NCBI GenBank assembly: GCA_018873245.2
Contig: JAEMBT020000003.1
Span: 10,115,843 to 10,179,842 of the forward strand
Source of the DNA: Archegozetes longisetosus
Taxonomy: Eukaryota > Arthropoda > Arachnida > Sarcoptiformes > Trhypochthoniidae
Length of the DNA: 64,000 bases
Direction of reading: 5' to 3'
Shown one piece after another: positions 1-11,507 of this stretch (position 1 is its first letter; each line of letters begins with the position of its first letter). A program made the translations under genes and the position numbers. Under the pieces are notes generated by a model. The model saw nothing but the letters and a program-made list of their open reading frames with translations. It did no database searches and was not told the DNA's origin.

Positions 1-302
1 GAATCCAGGTTTATCCATTACGAGGTACTAAACCAAACAATGGCGGATATCTCGAGAATTACTTGAGATAATTGGTCAAATGAGGCATCAAAATGCTCAG
101 TTTGATGTCCTGAGTCCAATGATATATCACTTGGCGGGGTCAGTCACTCCCATCGGGAGTTTTCCAGAAGTGGTCAGGTTCCGATCAGAAGTAGTCAAGC
201 GTTGTGTTAAAACATTCAGCTTGATGAACTGAGTCCAATGATATATCACACTTGGGGGTGGGAGGCCGAGAATTCCTTTAGACCCATTAGCCCGGATTCA
301 CC
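1..302. mobile_element. Foldback (MULE-like) element, cut by window start
   Basis: This is the inner part and one terminus of the foldback family described at 14,189-14,789. It ends in GGATTCACC at 302 and is followed by CCAAAATTC, the reverse complement of the 9-bp duplication GAATTTTGG beside the mirror copy. It has no coding capacity. Confidence 0.75.
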
Positions 303-347
303 CCAAAATTCTGAAACAAAAATTCTGTTAAATTCTTTGTAATATTA

Positions 348-1696
348 GATGGCATCAAAAGTAATGGGACTATTAGAACTCGTGGACTTTAAAAAATATT
401 TATTACATTATAATATGATTATACAATATACTCTCCCCCGTCTGGGTGACCATGGCCCACTGCTGTAGGAGGTGTCTTATTCCTGTAGCCTCATTGTTTA
501 GATTTATTTCTTCAATAACTCTATCATAAGCAGTGTGAAGTTCGTTCTCATCGGCAAATCTCATTCCTTTATTAGACCTCTTTATTCTAACAATACTATC
601 ATAATCGCAGGGGTTTAAATCTGACTATAGGGAGGTGTTTCAACTCCTCCCACCGATATTGTTTAAAGTATCTTTGAACTTCTTCATGTTTATGTGGTCT
701 AGCATTGTCATACAGGGTGATTAGTCTCTTAATACGGTGTTCTCTTATCGCTGGGTGCAACACTTCGGACATAAAACTAAGATAAACTTCAAAATTGACA
801 TTTACATTTCGTGGTAAAATTCGGTAACCAATAGTCCGATTTTGATGAAACGCTACGATCATCATTGTCTTCCAATCACTCATCGTTGCCCTGACTTTGG
901 TCGGCCTTCGACTAAGAACAAAGCCGCTGGCAAAATTTAAAAATTTCGAAAATTTCAACTTAATAAACATACGTTTTTTGACTAGGTAGAACCCATTGAT
1001 TTGAGCTTTTAGCATCCTTTGTGTCATAGCTTTTAGCCAAGTTTCATCAATTGCTATAATTCTTTCCAACATGTCGGGGTTACTATGATATCTTTCAAGG
1101 TGCTCTGCAGAATTAGTCACGCGCAACTGCTTTTGTTCTGGTTTCAATTCGTATGGTACCCATTTCGAGGCAACCTTCTTCGCCCCTACCTCCTTCAAAA
1201 GCTTTTTGGTACTTGAAGTACTAATACCTAATGTTTGGGCTAAATCTTCGGTCCTCCAGCATTCACCCTAATTTAAAAGCTCCCTAAGTCTTTCTTCGTG
1301 TGTTGTATCAGTCGCAGTGCGAGGTCTTCCTGAGCGTGAGTCTTCCTCGCTGCTCAGGCGGCTTCCATCCTTAAATTCATTGTATAGTCTATATACGTGT
1401 GTTTTGCTTAATGCTCGGTTGCGAGCTATTTTACCTAGCATTCTATGAACTTCAACTGCAGGAGTACCCAATAGCACATGGCACTTAATAAATGCGCGCT
1501 GTTCTTGGTTTGTAACACTTTCTCGAAGTTGGTCTACACTTGGACCATATACAGAGATCGTACTTAAAAGCACGAGTAAAGCAAGCAGCCACATCGTGCA
1601 CTTTCTTTTACTCTAATGCGCAATATTATAGCATAAACATGTTTACAACTTTCATCAAGAACGAGATAAGATAGTCCCATTACTTTTGATCCCATC
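348..1696 (-). mobile_element. mariner-family transposon, left-arm copy
   Basis: The element is about 1.35 kb and flanked by TA on both sides (346-347 and 1697-1698). Its terminal inverted repeats of about 26 bp begin GATGG and contain ATCAAAAGTAATGGGACTAT on both ends. It mirrors the copy at 12,793-14,143. Length, TA target and encoded transposase fit the mariner family. Confidence 0.88.
403..1594 (-). pseudogene. mariner transposase pseudogene (left arm)
   Basis: Reading 1594 down to 403 gives a mariner transposase in pieces: a helix-turn-helix part (1268-1594), a stop, then the catalytic part. Catalytic motifs are IDETW, YDNARPH and SPDLNPCDY, which is the D,D34D pattern of mariner. This copy lacks one A of a run near 1030, so IDETW reads through into the following segment, unlike the right-arm copy. 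A different one-base deletion near 627 breaks the frame before the third aspartate. An extra stretch of about 75 bp between the QWVLPSQK and RRPTKVRA motifs is not expected in the family. It cannot make a working transposase. Shared lesions in both arms show it was dead before the arms were duplicated or homogenised. Confidence 0.85.
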
Positions 1697-2227
1697 TAAT
1701 ATTAAACTTTGTTTGGTTGCAATCTTTTATTTTCTTAAAAAATTATAAGTATTTAAAATAATATTTAATAAAAAATACATAAGAGGAATATAGCATAATA
1801 TTAAGACGTGATTTCAATATTTGGTTGATATATAAAAATATTATAAACATATTTAAAGGTTTTCACACTTTAAAAGATTTTTACTTTTTAACACTTTTCC
1901 ACTTTCGCTCAGAGGTATAATGAGGTCCTCTCCTCGTTGCCACCACCCAAAGGCTGACTCTTTACAAGTTTATAAACATATCTTATATAAACAAAATAGA
2001 TCTGAATTGTTATTCTTTTAAAATATGAGCTGCAGTTCATAGCAAACGTTAATACAACGATAACCTTGAAGGGGTTAGTAAAGCATTACTTAAAATATAA
2101 AGCATTTTTAAGATAACCGTTTGACAAACTATTTTAAAAGAATGAAAAACTGATTTAAAATCAGAGAATTCATATCTGCATAACACGTACTTGTTTTAAT
2201 TATTGAGCAAACATTTTGATTTTTTGA
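1697..2227. repeat. Non-coding repeat, left-arm copy
   Basis: This is AT-rich sequence without a supported gene. It mirrors 12,260-12,792 and also matches 45,630-46,105 in the opposite orientation. The copy at 45.6 kb lacks the mariner and the foldback element, which makes it a pre-insertion reference. Confidence 0.75.
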
Positions 2228-2671
2228 TTAATAGGTTAAAATATACTACTCCGGCACACAACACAAACTTAAACACTTACCATAAATAATGTCCCAAATA
2301 CAAACACAATATGAGCGTCAAAATTGAATTCATTATTATATTGTCATTGTGAGTGATGATGAGTGATAGTTATGTGATTTTTATATTATTGTGTGATATT
2401 TTTTTATTGAAATTCGTAATAATATTTTATGATATTGTGATAATATTGTGATAATAATTCATGATAATAACGTTGCACAAAAAGGATTAAAAATAAATTA
2501 GATTAAAAATGTATAAAATTAAAAATAACTAAAACATTTTAAATGAATAAATTAATTAATTAAAAATATAATGAATTAAATGTTGGCGCTCATATTGTGT
2601 TTGGGACGTTATTTATGGGAGATGTTTATGTTTGCGTTGTGAGCCGGAATAGTGTACTTTAACCTATTAAT
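2228..2671. mobile_element. MITE with ~90-bp terminal inverted repeats (left arm)
   Basis: Both ends carry ATTAATAGGTTAAA followed by a CCGGC(A/T)CACAAC-type segment in inverted orientation, and both contain sequence close to GACGCTCATATTGTGTTTG. The interior is AT-rich and non-coding. It is the same element as 11,817-12,259. Confidence 0.75.
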
Positions 2672-2853
2672 ATTACATTATTTATAATCATATTCTCATT
2701 GAATGTAATTATTTTATAAATATTTTTAAAGAATAATAAAGGTATAATGGAAAATATATCAAGAAGAATAAAGAAAAATAATGAATATCAGGTTTATTGT
2801 GGCATGCTGTTCTGTCTATAATTTTTACCAGTAGCGGGTATCTAAGTTATTAT

Positions 2854-4104
2854 TAGAGAAAGGATTTTTGGTTAAAACATGTCGTATTTTTGGTGGTTAT
2901 TTGGTTACAAAATTTATATTTTTAGATAGTTATAATAGAAAATACCGATAGTTAGATATTACAAAAAACTGTTATATTTTAAAATTAGTAATTTTTCAAT
3001 GCTTTCTATGCTTAGTTTTCTTTTCTCTCATTAAAAATATACTTGAAAATTGAAAATCTTCGCTCAACTGCAGCAGGGTTTAGGGGTGCATAAAATAGTT
3101 TTAATTTCAAGTCAATGTCTGAAGTATTTCTGAGCTTTTCTAAATCAGGATTTTTATCGAGACACTTCTCAAGTTTCTGCAGTATAGAACCCGAAAGGTT
3201 TTCTTTAACTTCATCCACAATGTCGAGTTGTTCCTGAAATTTCAACGATCGGCTTTCAAGTTTTTCGACAGCATTCTATAGTTGTGTAAATTAAGTAATT
3301 GTTTCATATGTTCATTTGAAATCAATTTCTTTGCTTATCTAATTTTTTTAGAATCTTCTAAGTTCAAAATGAAATCAGAAATGGTATCAAAATTATCCAA
3401 ATGATAAAACGCTGCTTCTAAGAAAGTACCCCATCGAGTAATCACTGGTTCAGGGGATAGTGCGATATCTGTCAATGCTTAAAACTTTGAATTCTTACTG
3501 GACTTTTCGTAAATATTGCTTTAACAGGAGAAATATATTCATTCACGAGTTCATTTTCGTTTCTAATTTTCTTTCAAACACGATGCAAAGCATGAACCAA
3601 ACACGAAATATGATTTAGTTTTGTAAATAAAGTTTTCAAGTCTTTACCAGCTCTTACCATATAAGGTGCCAGATCTGAAATAAGTAATTGAGTCTATTGA
3701 AGTGTATATCTTCTGGCCATATGACTCGTAACGCTTATATAACATTCTGCATAACTGTTGATGCATTTGTAATTTCCAGAAATGATACTTTAAATAGCAT
3801 AGGAATTGTTGGATTTCCGTTCAGCACCCCAACTAACATGTTTAAGACGTATCTTTTTTACATCCATTGTTTCATCTAATATTAAGTATATGTATTCATC
3901 TCTGATATTGTTAGCTATCGATTTCAACTTTGATTCAAAGAGTGGGGTCACATAATTATTTCTGGGTTTACTTTCATCGGGAATTGTTTGTTTGGTATAC
4001 TTGAATAGAAATGATCTCAACTTTTCATTTTTAAGTTTGAACAATGCTATGTCGGCACTGACCAAAGCTTCAGTTAAATCAGTGAAAAACTCTTTCCGAC
4101 CTTG
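2854..4104 (-). pseudogene. hAT transposase, 3' fragment (left arm)
   Basis: This is the reversed copy of the 3' half of the hAT at 9289-11,634. The hAT terminus TAGAGAAAGGATTTTTGG starts at 2854 and is preceded by GTTATTAT, the reverse complement of the 8-bp target duplication ATAATAAC. Coding pieces on the minus strand include a C-terminal dimerisation segment (about 3012-3245, with the NPAAVERRFS motif) and an internal segment (about 3790-4065) with IPDESKPR and a FESKLKSIANNIR stretch typical of hAT transposases. Frames are interrupted several times. The N-terminal part is absent because the inverted-repeat arm ends in the adjacent foldback element. Confidence 0.8.
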
Positions 4105-4560
4105 GGGTCAATCCGGGCTAATGGGTCTAAAGGGGTTCCCGACCCCCCACCTCCAAGTGTAATACATCATTGGATTCAGTTCGCCTAGCTAAACATTTTG
4201 ATACCAAACTTAACTACTTCCAACCCGAACCTGACCACTTCTGGCCACCGAGACCTAACTTATTCTTCTTCAGTTTGTATCAGGCTTGTTTGGGTTACGA
4301 CTCGAGAATCCAGGTTTATCCATTACGAGGTACTAAACCAAACAATGGTGGATATCTCGAGAACTACTTATGATAATTGATCAAGTGAGGTATCAAAATG
4401 CTCAGCTCGATGTGTCGAGTCCGACGAAGTATCATAAGACGTGGTCCGCAAGTCCCGTCGGGAGTTGGGCAAAACTGGTCAAGTGTTGTATAAAAACGCT
4501 TCAACGCATTTGGGGATGAGAGGCCGGAGACCCCCTTAGACACATTGGCCTGAATTCACT
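4105..4560. mobile_element. Foldback (MULE-like) element, hybrid inner copy
   Basis: It begins GGGTCAATCC after the 9-mer CCGACCTTG (4096-4104), the same junction as the right end of the copy at 9862-10,370. Up to about 4405 it is identical to that copy. Beyond that it becomes a different, diverged foldback half that ends near TGAATTCACT. The right flank is unrelated to hAT, so this copy looks like a recombination product of two foldback elements. Confidence 0.75.
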
Positions 4561-5770
4561 GAAGAAAGAGCGCACTAAGTCGTATGGCTGTAAAGCAACT
4601 ATTGATTCTATAATGCCTGGACATTGTTAAAGGTAGTCCAGGAACCAATCTTCAGTTCAGTTTGAACAGACCTCCTGAGTAAGTTGGTATAAAGTAGCTC
4701 TCAACGTTTTCATCGCTTAAAGCTCCGGTACTAAGAAATCACATTTGCATCCGTGCTAAAGTGTCCGTACTAAGACCTCTGTACTAAAATTTGCCGTAGA
4801 GTAGATACTATAGAGGCAGAATTCACCCCCTTAAACCAAACTCGTATTATAAGCTGGAGTATAAGTTTTATTGGTCTTATGTATATTTATTGCCATTCAA
4901 TATCACTTGTTTGATGTACTTTTCCTTTGAAGAGAAATTGGTTGATTTGACAAGCTCATTCTCTCTTTTTGAGACATTCGTTCAGTTCACCATTCTTGTA
5001 AAGATTAAGCAGTTTCCGAAACAACCTAAAGGCTATTCGGTACTCTACTTTACTTTGACCAATTTTTAATGGCTACTCTTGCACTTCAGTCAAAACTGCT
5101 CCTAGGGGTAAAGAGGCCAACGGCAGAAATAAAAACACCGATAATCTCAATGAACTGAATAAAATCTCTGTAATCATTAGACTTTTGTACACAAGCAAAG
5201 AAATTTAACTTATTAATCTTAAGATGTTTATAGAAATCGCTACTATTTGCTTCATGAAAATATTTTGCGTCAATGGCAGGGATAAGTAAACAGCAAATGA
5301 ATAGCAACACTCTTAAAAATATTTGTTGGCTATAAGATGTTTAAACGTCTAGAGTAATGCAATCATCTTATTTTATATCTGGCGCCAGATATGAGGCGTG
5401 AAAGTTTGTGATAAAAGTTCAAGTCCTCTAAGCGTATTATTTAATACGTTTGAATGACGTATTTTATAAGTCGTCTGTTAGTTATGAGTAATAGTTGTTT
5501 GTTTTTATTTTGGTGTTATCTAAACTCAAGATTTCTTCATTATCATCTCATTAGAAGAAAAATTTTATCACCTGTTCTCCAATTGAAGGCGCTTTCAACT
5601 GGAGGTAAGTTGTGATATCTTTTACTTATAATATATCTAAACTCAGAGCCATTATTTCATTAATGAAATGACATCCTTATAAGATAATAATAGATCAGGT
5701 CAGCATTTTTTAAGTTAAGGCGCTTTCACTTATTAATAGCACATTCGCTGTTTCGCTAAATTCAAACATT
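4561..5770. other. Non-genic stretch with weak coding traces
   Basis: No confident gene is present. On the minus strand, 5086-5310 is open and begins (from a TTG, no ATG) with a hydrophobic, secretory-like segment LLFICCLLIPAIDA. A second open piece at about 4945-5070 reads RIAFRLFRKLLNLYKNGELN. They could be exons or remains of an unknown small protein. No family was recognised. Confidence 0.3.
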
Positions 5771-5776
5771 TTGAAA

Positions 5777-6972
5777 ATGTCTGAGAACGAAGACGAGAGT
5801 CGTTTTGTTAAATGAAAAATTTACTAGATGGTATTAATTTGATGAGTTATTATAAAAAATTTAAAGGTAATTCACTTGATCATGCAGTAATTACAAAATT
5901 TTAATACTTTAATGACTTAATTACTAACAAATAATATTGAATTTATGATTTTTTATACACGTTTTAATTTACTTTTTAATGCATGACTTGATTTGAAGTT
6001 CAACTCATCTTAACAAAAATGAAGTGTTCCATTGTGATGATGACATAGTGAAAGCGCTTTCACTATATCTTACAATTTATAATATTATTAATTAATAGTA
6101 TTCATTAAGAGTTAGATATCAATGATGAAGACTTATTTATATTCGAAGAAAGAGACTTTGAATTTATTGCAAAACTAAGTTCAAGGAGAAAACTATTGAA
6201 TTCGATAAAGTATTTAAGAGAACTAAATGAATGTCAAACAACACATACTTTCGCATAAATAGTTGGTGTTTCAACCCACGAGCCAACTCAAAGTGTCTAT
6301 GAATCGAATTCAAACCCAATAACTTCACAACTGGCTTCAATCGGTTCTGGATCTGTGAATGTATCAGAGTCACAAGTGAGTAGCAACGATGTCAATAACT
6401 GGAGACGCATCGACAGTGGCAATGATTACGGACAAGTCAAAGAATGGCCTTTGACTTATGATTTACCAACATTTGATCCGTTACTGCAAAATAAACTCGA
6501 TGCAGACCTTTCATTGAACAACAGAGAAATGATACAAGTAGTTGACACTCTGTACGATCAACAAAAGAACTATTTTTGGTAATGTTTTTAAATTTCTATT
6601 ATAATAGTTAAAGCGCTTTGTCTAATTTATATCATTAATCATCACCCACTTTCTAGCTATAGGTTACCACCTTATCAGTTAGAATTGGTTTGCAATATAT
6701 TCATTTCAAAGTATCAGCACTTAAGAAAAAACAATGGATTCATGGATTATGTAATCAACGGTGAAGTACTACTCGATGGAATAGTTATGCTGAAATCTAA
6801 AATTGCTAAAGGATTGTATTATGTATTCATGTGTTATTTTGCCTTTTCATTGAAATGCTCAGAAGACTTCGCTGACGTTCTCATGTGTATTGAAAGACTG
6901 TTTTTGAAGTGGTCTTATTCGAAATTCTCAAAGAAAGTCAAGAAAATCTTACAAAAGTTATTAAAAATTTAA
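5777..6972 (+). pseudogene. Decayed SAMD3-like (uncharacterised) gene
   Basis: Coding pieces run left to right. A start-like segment MSENEDESRF is at 5777. An acidic segment (about 6117-6259) opens after a possible acceptor AG and ends in an in-frame TAA. The next segment to 6579 contains VKEWPLTYDLPTFDPLLQNKLD, split by no stop. A TTTCTAG acceptor at about 6656 leads into YRLPPYQLELVCNIFISKYQ and an open frame to 6972. The pair 'WP-x-LP-F-PLLQ' followed by 'YPPYQLELVC-x-KY' resembles the domain seen in invertebrate and fish proteins annotated as SAMD3-like, which are often repetitive. That assignment is from memory of the family pattern and is tentative. The in-frame stop and the broken first exon suggest a pseudogene, although unrecognised introns could explain part of it. 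Confidence 0.4.
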
Positions 6973-7469
6973 TTCTAAAAATAATTGAATGCGCTTTCAA
7001 TTTTTCATTGATTATATTTTCAATTTTAAATAATATTAAAATTATCAAAATTTTAATTATTATCAAATAACTCATGTAATGCTTTTAGAATTACAAAAAT
7101 GTATATCTAATATTCATAAATGAAACGATTGTACTTATTAATAAAGAAATTATTGCATTTTTAAAAATATTTGTGAATTTCTTTTAATAGATTTAAATTC
7201 ATATCAAATAACATTCCGTCCATCTTATTATAGTTATATAAATGTCTAATATAAGACGTTTGAATATCTTGAGCTTAAGACATGCGTATGTCTATAAGAT
7301 GTTTGTATATCTTTAGTATAAGACGTGACAACTTCGTTTTACGTGATTTTAGAGTAGTTCAGAAGTATATTAGACGTATGCATAAAAAATTTTTTTGAGT
7401 GAAGCAATAATTAAATAAGCAATTAGGAACTAATGATTTAATTAATATATGTGATCAGCTGAGATATTA
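6973..7469. other. Intergenic, AT-rich
   Basis: Nothing coding was seen. Short variants of ATAAGACGT recur between about 7240 and 7380. Confidence 0.6.
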
Positions 7470-8279
7470 CTACTTTCGTGGCTTTGCCCAAGTCACGTTG
7501 AGAATTGCGTTACGAAAAACGATTTTACCGATTTTGACGACAATAGCTGCATCCTCTGGTCGCTCGTAAGTGATATACCCGAAGCTTTTTCCTGCTTTGA
7601 ATTTGTCCTTCATATGTAAAACTTTCTCAACCCGACCATACCTGCCAAACAAACTCTTTAAGTCATTGTCGACGATATTTTGTGTAAGATTTGTAACTCG
7701 CACAGTAGCACCACGTCCGACGACCTCATGATCTGCAAGAGCAGAATCAGCAGTGGACAAATCTCTTTTGCTTCTATGTGTGAATGGACAATCGATTTTC
7801 TTGCAGTTGGCATCTAGTGAACAGTCCGGATGAATGTAGAAACACCTACTGCCATATGGACAATTGGGGAATTGTTTACAGGACTCACTTGGATGCCGGT
7901 AAGGGCACTCACGATGGGTGCACTGAGGCCAGTGCAAGCAACGCTCTACGAATTGCTTGTCAGTCTATTTGTGAGCGATAAAAAATAGAAAAATTAGAAT
8001 TGCGTCATAACAACGTCAATCTGTGTAAGCATTTCTCTTGTTCATCTAGTGTTAAATCGTACTTACGCGAGTGGAAGCAGCAGAAGAGGCACTAGTTCGT
8101 TCGGGCTTCTTTGTAGTCTGCAACTCAAAGCGAAAGTCATCCTGGAAAGTTAAATCTTCCCAACTAAGAGGAACATCATCGCTCTTGAAGACTGAGTTGG
8201 CACTAGTCTTACTCTCTTTGGCCTTTTTGACAACACTACGCCCAGCTTGACGCAAATTGGGCTGAATGTCACGATCCAT
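7470..8279 (-). CDS. Chimeric CCCH zinc-finger (ZC3H14/Nab2-type) plus eIF3g-type RRM protein
   Basis: The gene has two exons: 8279-8067 and 7964-7470. The intron 8066-7965 has GT and AG ends and is in phase 0. The predicted protein has 235 residues and starts MDRDIQ. Residues 1-71 are a charged, probably unstructured leader. Three CCCH fingers follow at about residues 80-95 (C-x5-C-x4-C-x3-H), 100-116 (C-x5-C-x5-C-x3-H) and 119-134 (C-x5-C-x4-C-x3-H). Their spacing and words such as CKQFPNCPYG and DCPFTH match ZC3H14/Nab2 poly(A)-binding fingers. Residues 158-231 form an RRM. RNP2 is VRVTNL, and the end LNVTWAKP matches the RRM of translation factor eIF3g. RNA binding is therefore well supported; the cellular role is not known. 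The reading frame is intact, unlike everything around it. It lies in the spacer of the inverted repeat. Confidence 0.85.
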
Positions 8280-9280
8280 TGTTAAAGTAACTGGCTAAAT
8301 AAAACAATTAAATAAAATTAAGGTAATCTATTTTTAATGACAAACAAAAATTTTGAGAATTCCATTTATTACCAATTACCACTCTACCCTTATTCTGAAG
8401 ACATTAATGATCTAATTAAGATTGAATAAAACCACTTGAAAAACTTATGCGATCAGCCTATCACCCACTTTGAAGTGTTAATGTTTCCTATAACTTTAGC
8501 TACACCCCTATACAGGATTTAAGATAAAGTTACCAAGCAATATACATATTGCATCATAGAATTGTTGTACAACAAAATTTCGTAACAATAACACAACCGT
8601 TGTAACTGTCGGAGCTATTTTATTAGTAATATGGGGTAAAAGACACATTTTACATATATGATCATCACTATTATAAGGAAGCTTCTCTTAAATTTGGGGT
8701 AGACTTGTAGGAGGTTAAGCTAAAAATAGAGGAATAGGTTGTAATATGTGGTGTAATAGCCTGAGCTTGGATTATTAATTACTGAGAGTTGGAATTGTAT
8801 TTTCCTATGACAGATCCCGCTTCATAATTTATGTCTGACCGTAGGAAAGAAAAGTTTACGATATGGGAAAAATATATGGAAAAGTCTGCAATAGGCAAAT
8901 TGTTGCATTCCATTGAAATTATAACACTAACACAACATCTGATTAAAAGGTTTTGGAGATAATCCTTCCTTTTTATCCCATTAAAAAGATGATAGTAAAT
9001 CATTTACAATTATTTACTTTGATAATATTATCATTACTATTACAAATAAAAATTATCAAAAGTCTATTCTAAAACTATCGAAAGGTGACAATTGTAAGCT
9101 GTTTAGAGCTCACCCGGAACTATACGCATATCAAAGGCGGCTGTAGCCACTTGGTAATTAATGCTTATATGAACAGGCATAATTAGATTTGCGAAATTAT
9201 TTACCAATAACTTACTAAATGTTTTAAATCACTTAAAAATTACCCTCCCTACGATAAATACAACTCACCACCACTCCTTG
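8280..9280. other. Intergenic
   Basis: No supported gene was found. This is presumably the 5' flank of the zinc-finger/RRM gene. The open stretch on the minus strand at 8779-9003 has no recognisable features. Confidence 0.6.
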
Positions 9281-9615
9281 ATAATAACTAGAGAAAGAAT
9301 TTTTGGTTAAAACCCAAATTTTACTTTTATAGTTTAGATCACAGATTTGAACACCACTAATGCATATAAACTTCAAGAGTCATTTCAAAAGGGTTTTATT
9401 TCACCAAAACCACCAAAAAACACTGAAAATCATTATAACCACAAAATATTTAAAAATTACGTTTTTGTAACCAAAAACCTAGCTGTGCTCAACTTATTTT
9501 AGTTCTCTGCGCAAGTTTTGGTTTTATAGTTCTAAACATTCAAACACCTGCTTCAAAGAAAAGTGTTATGTTTTAATTTTTTGCGATAAAAATTAATTTC
9601 AGTTTTGATACAAAT

Positions 9616-11507
9616 ATGCCTAAAGTGCAATCGAGTTTAAAGAGTAAATTAATAGAAATTTGTAAGAAATATCCGGATTATTCAAGAGAAGAAGACTTAT
9701 ATTACAATGTTTGTGCCCACAATATCAACTTCAATCACACACATAGAGCCAATGCGGCCAAAAGTCATTTAGAGTAAAAAACAAAATCTGAAGAATTCTG
9801 GGAAAATACAAGGAATCTTCCTGAAGTTCTTAATAAAACCGGCACCAGAATACAAGGTCGGGGTGAATCCGAGCTAATGGGTCTAAAGGGATTTGTGACC
9901 CCCCACCCCAAATGTGATATATCATTGTATTCAGTTCGTCAAGCCGAACATTTTAAAACCACACTTGACTACATCCAACCCGAACCTGACCACTTCAGAA
10001 CAACTCCCGACGGGAGTGGCTGACACGGCCAAGTGATATATCATTGGACACAGGACATCGAACTGAGCATTTTGATACCTCACTTGATCAATTATCATAA
10101 GTAGTTCTCGAGATATCCACCATTGTTTGGTTTAGTACCTCGTAATGGATAAACCTGGATTCTCGAGTCGTAACCCAAACAAGCCTGATACAAACTGAAG
10201 AATAAGTTAGGTCTCGGTGGCCAGAAGTGGTCAGGTTCGTGTTGGAAGTAGTTAAGTTTGGTATCAAAATGCTTAGCTAGGCGAACTGAATCCAATGATG
10301 TATTACACTTGGAGGTGGGGGGTCGGGAACCCCTTTAGACCCATTAGCCCGGATTGACCCCAAGGTCGGAAAGAGTTTTTCACTGATTTAACTGAAGCTT
10401 TGGTCAGTGCCGACATAGCATTGTTCAAACTTAAAAATGAAAAGTTGAGATCATTTCTATTCAAGTATACCAAACAAACAATTCCCGATGAAAGTAAACC
10501 CAGAAATAATTATGTGACCCCACTCTTTGAATCAAAGTTGAAATCGATAGCTAACAATATCAGAGATGAATACATATACTTAATATTAGATGAAACAATG
10601 GATGTAAAAAAGATACGTCTTAAACATGTTAGTTGGGGTGCTGAACGGAAATCCAACAATTCCTATGCTATTTAAAGTATCATTTCTGGAAATTACAAAT
10701 GCATCAACAGTTATGCAGAATGTCATATAAGCGTTACGAGTCATATGGCCAGAAGATATACACTTCAATAGACTCAATTACTTATTTCAGATCTGGCACC
10801 TTATATGGTAAGAGCTGGTAAAGACTTGAAAACTTTATTTACAAAACTAAATCATATTTCGTGTTTGGTTCATGCTTTGCATCGTGTTTGAAAGAAAATT
10901 AGAAACGAAAATGAACTCGTGAATGAATATATTTCTCCTGTTAAAGCAATATTTACGAAAAGTCCAGTAAGAATTCAAAGTTTTAAGCATTGACAGATAT
11001 CGCACTATCCCCTGAACCAGTGATTACTCGATGGGGTACTTTCTTAGAAGCAGCGTTTTATCATTTGGATAATTTTGATACCATTTCTGATTTCATTTTG
11101 AACTTAGAAGATTCTAAAAAAATTAGATAAGCAAAGAAATTGATTTCAAATGAACATATGAAACAATTACTTAATTTACACAACTATAGAATGCTGTCGA
11201 AAAACTTGAAAGCCGATCGTTGAAATTTCAGGAACAACTCGACATTGTGGATGAAGTTAAAGAAAACCTTTCGGGTTCTATACTGCAGAAACTTGAGAAG
11301 TGTCTCGATAAAAATCCTGATTTAGAAAAGCTCAGAAATACTTCAGACATTGACTTGAAATTAAAACTATTTTATGCACCCCTAAACCCTGCTGCAGTTG
11401 AGCGAAGATTTTCAATTTTCAAGTATATTTTTAATGAGAGAAAAGAAAAACTAAGCATAGAAAGCATTGAAAAATTACTAATTTTAAAATATAACAGTTT
11501 TTTGTAA
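9616..11507 (+). pseudogene. hAT transposase pseudogene
   Basis: The ATG at 9616 opens an N-terminal segment with a zinc-finger-like pattern (LYYNVC ... FNHTHR ... SHLE) that is cut by a stop at about 9776. The frame resumes to the foldback insertion. After the insertion, about 10,378-10,678 carries the IPDESKPR region and LILDETMDV. Pieces at 10,680-11,160 are in shifted frames. The segment 11,220-11,507 is the C-terminal dimerisation region (NPAAVERRFSIFKY). The order matches hAT transposases. Several stops plus the insertion mean it is inactive. Confidence 0.82.
9862..10370. mobile_element. Foldback (MULE-like) element inserted in the hAT
   Basis: The ends are GGTGAATCC and GGATTGACCC. 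Both flanks carry the perfect 9-mer CAAGGTCGG (9853-9861 and 10,371-10,379). The two halves are inverted copies of each other around a centre near 10,120. There is no coding capacity. A 9-bp duplication with long inverted arms is typical of non-autonomous Mutator-like elements. That class assignment is inference, since no related transposase is present. Confidence 0.82.

Larger units (their letters stand above)
1..4404. repeat. Left arm of a giant inverted repeat
   Basis: This segment is the near-identical reverse complement of about 10,062-14,490. Position 1 pairs with position 14,490, so the arm may extend beyond the window. The shared order from outside to inside is foldback element, mariner, unique repeat, MITE, 3' part of a hAT transposase, half of an inner foldback element. 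The arms differ by a few single-base homopolymer indels and one 22-bp unit present only on the right (near 11,590-11,612). Homology stops abruptly near 4405, inside the inner foldback element. Seen directly in the sequence. Confidence 0.93.

Noticed and set aside
3688-3879. Plus-strand open frame opposite the hAT fragment (and its mirror at 10,586-10,777)
   Set aside because: Antisense shadow of hAT transposase sequence.
4170-4380. Open frames starting MDSVRLAKHF at 4170-4373 (plus) and 10,095-10,295 (minus)
   Set aside because: They lie wholly in non-coding foldback elements and recur only because those elements repeat.
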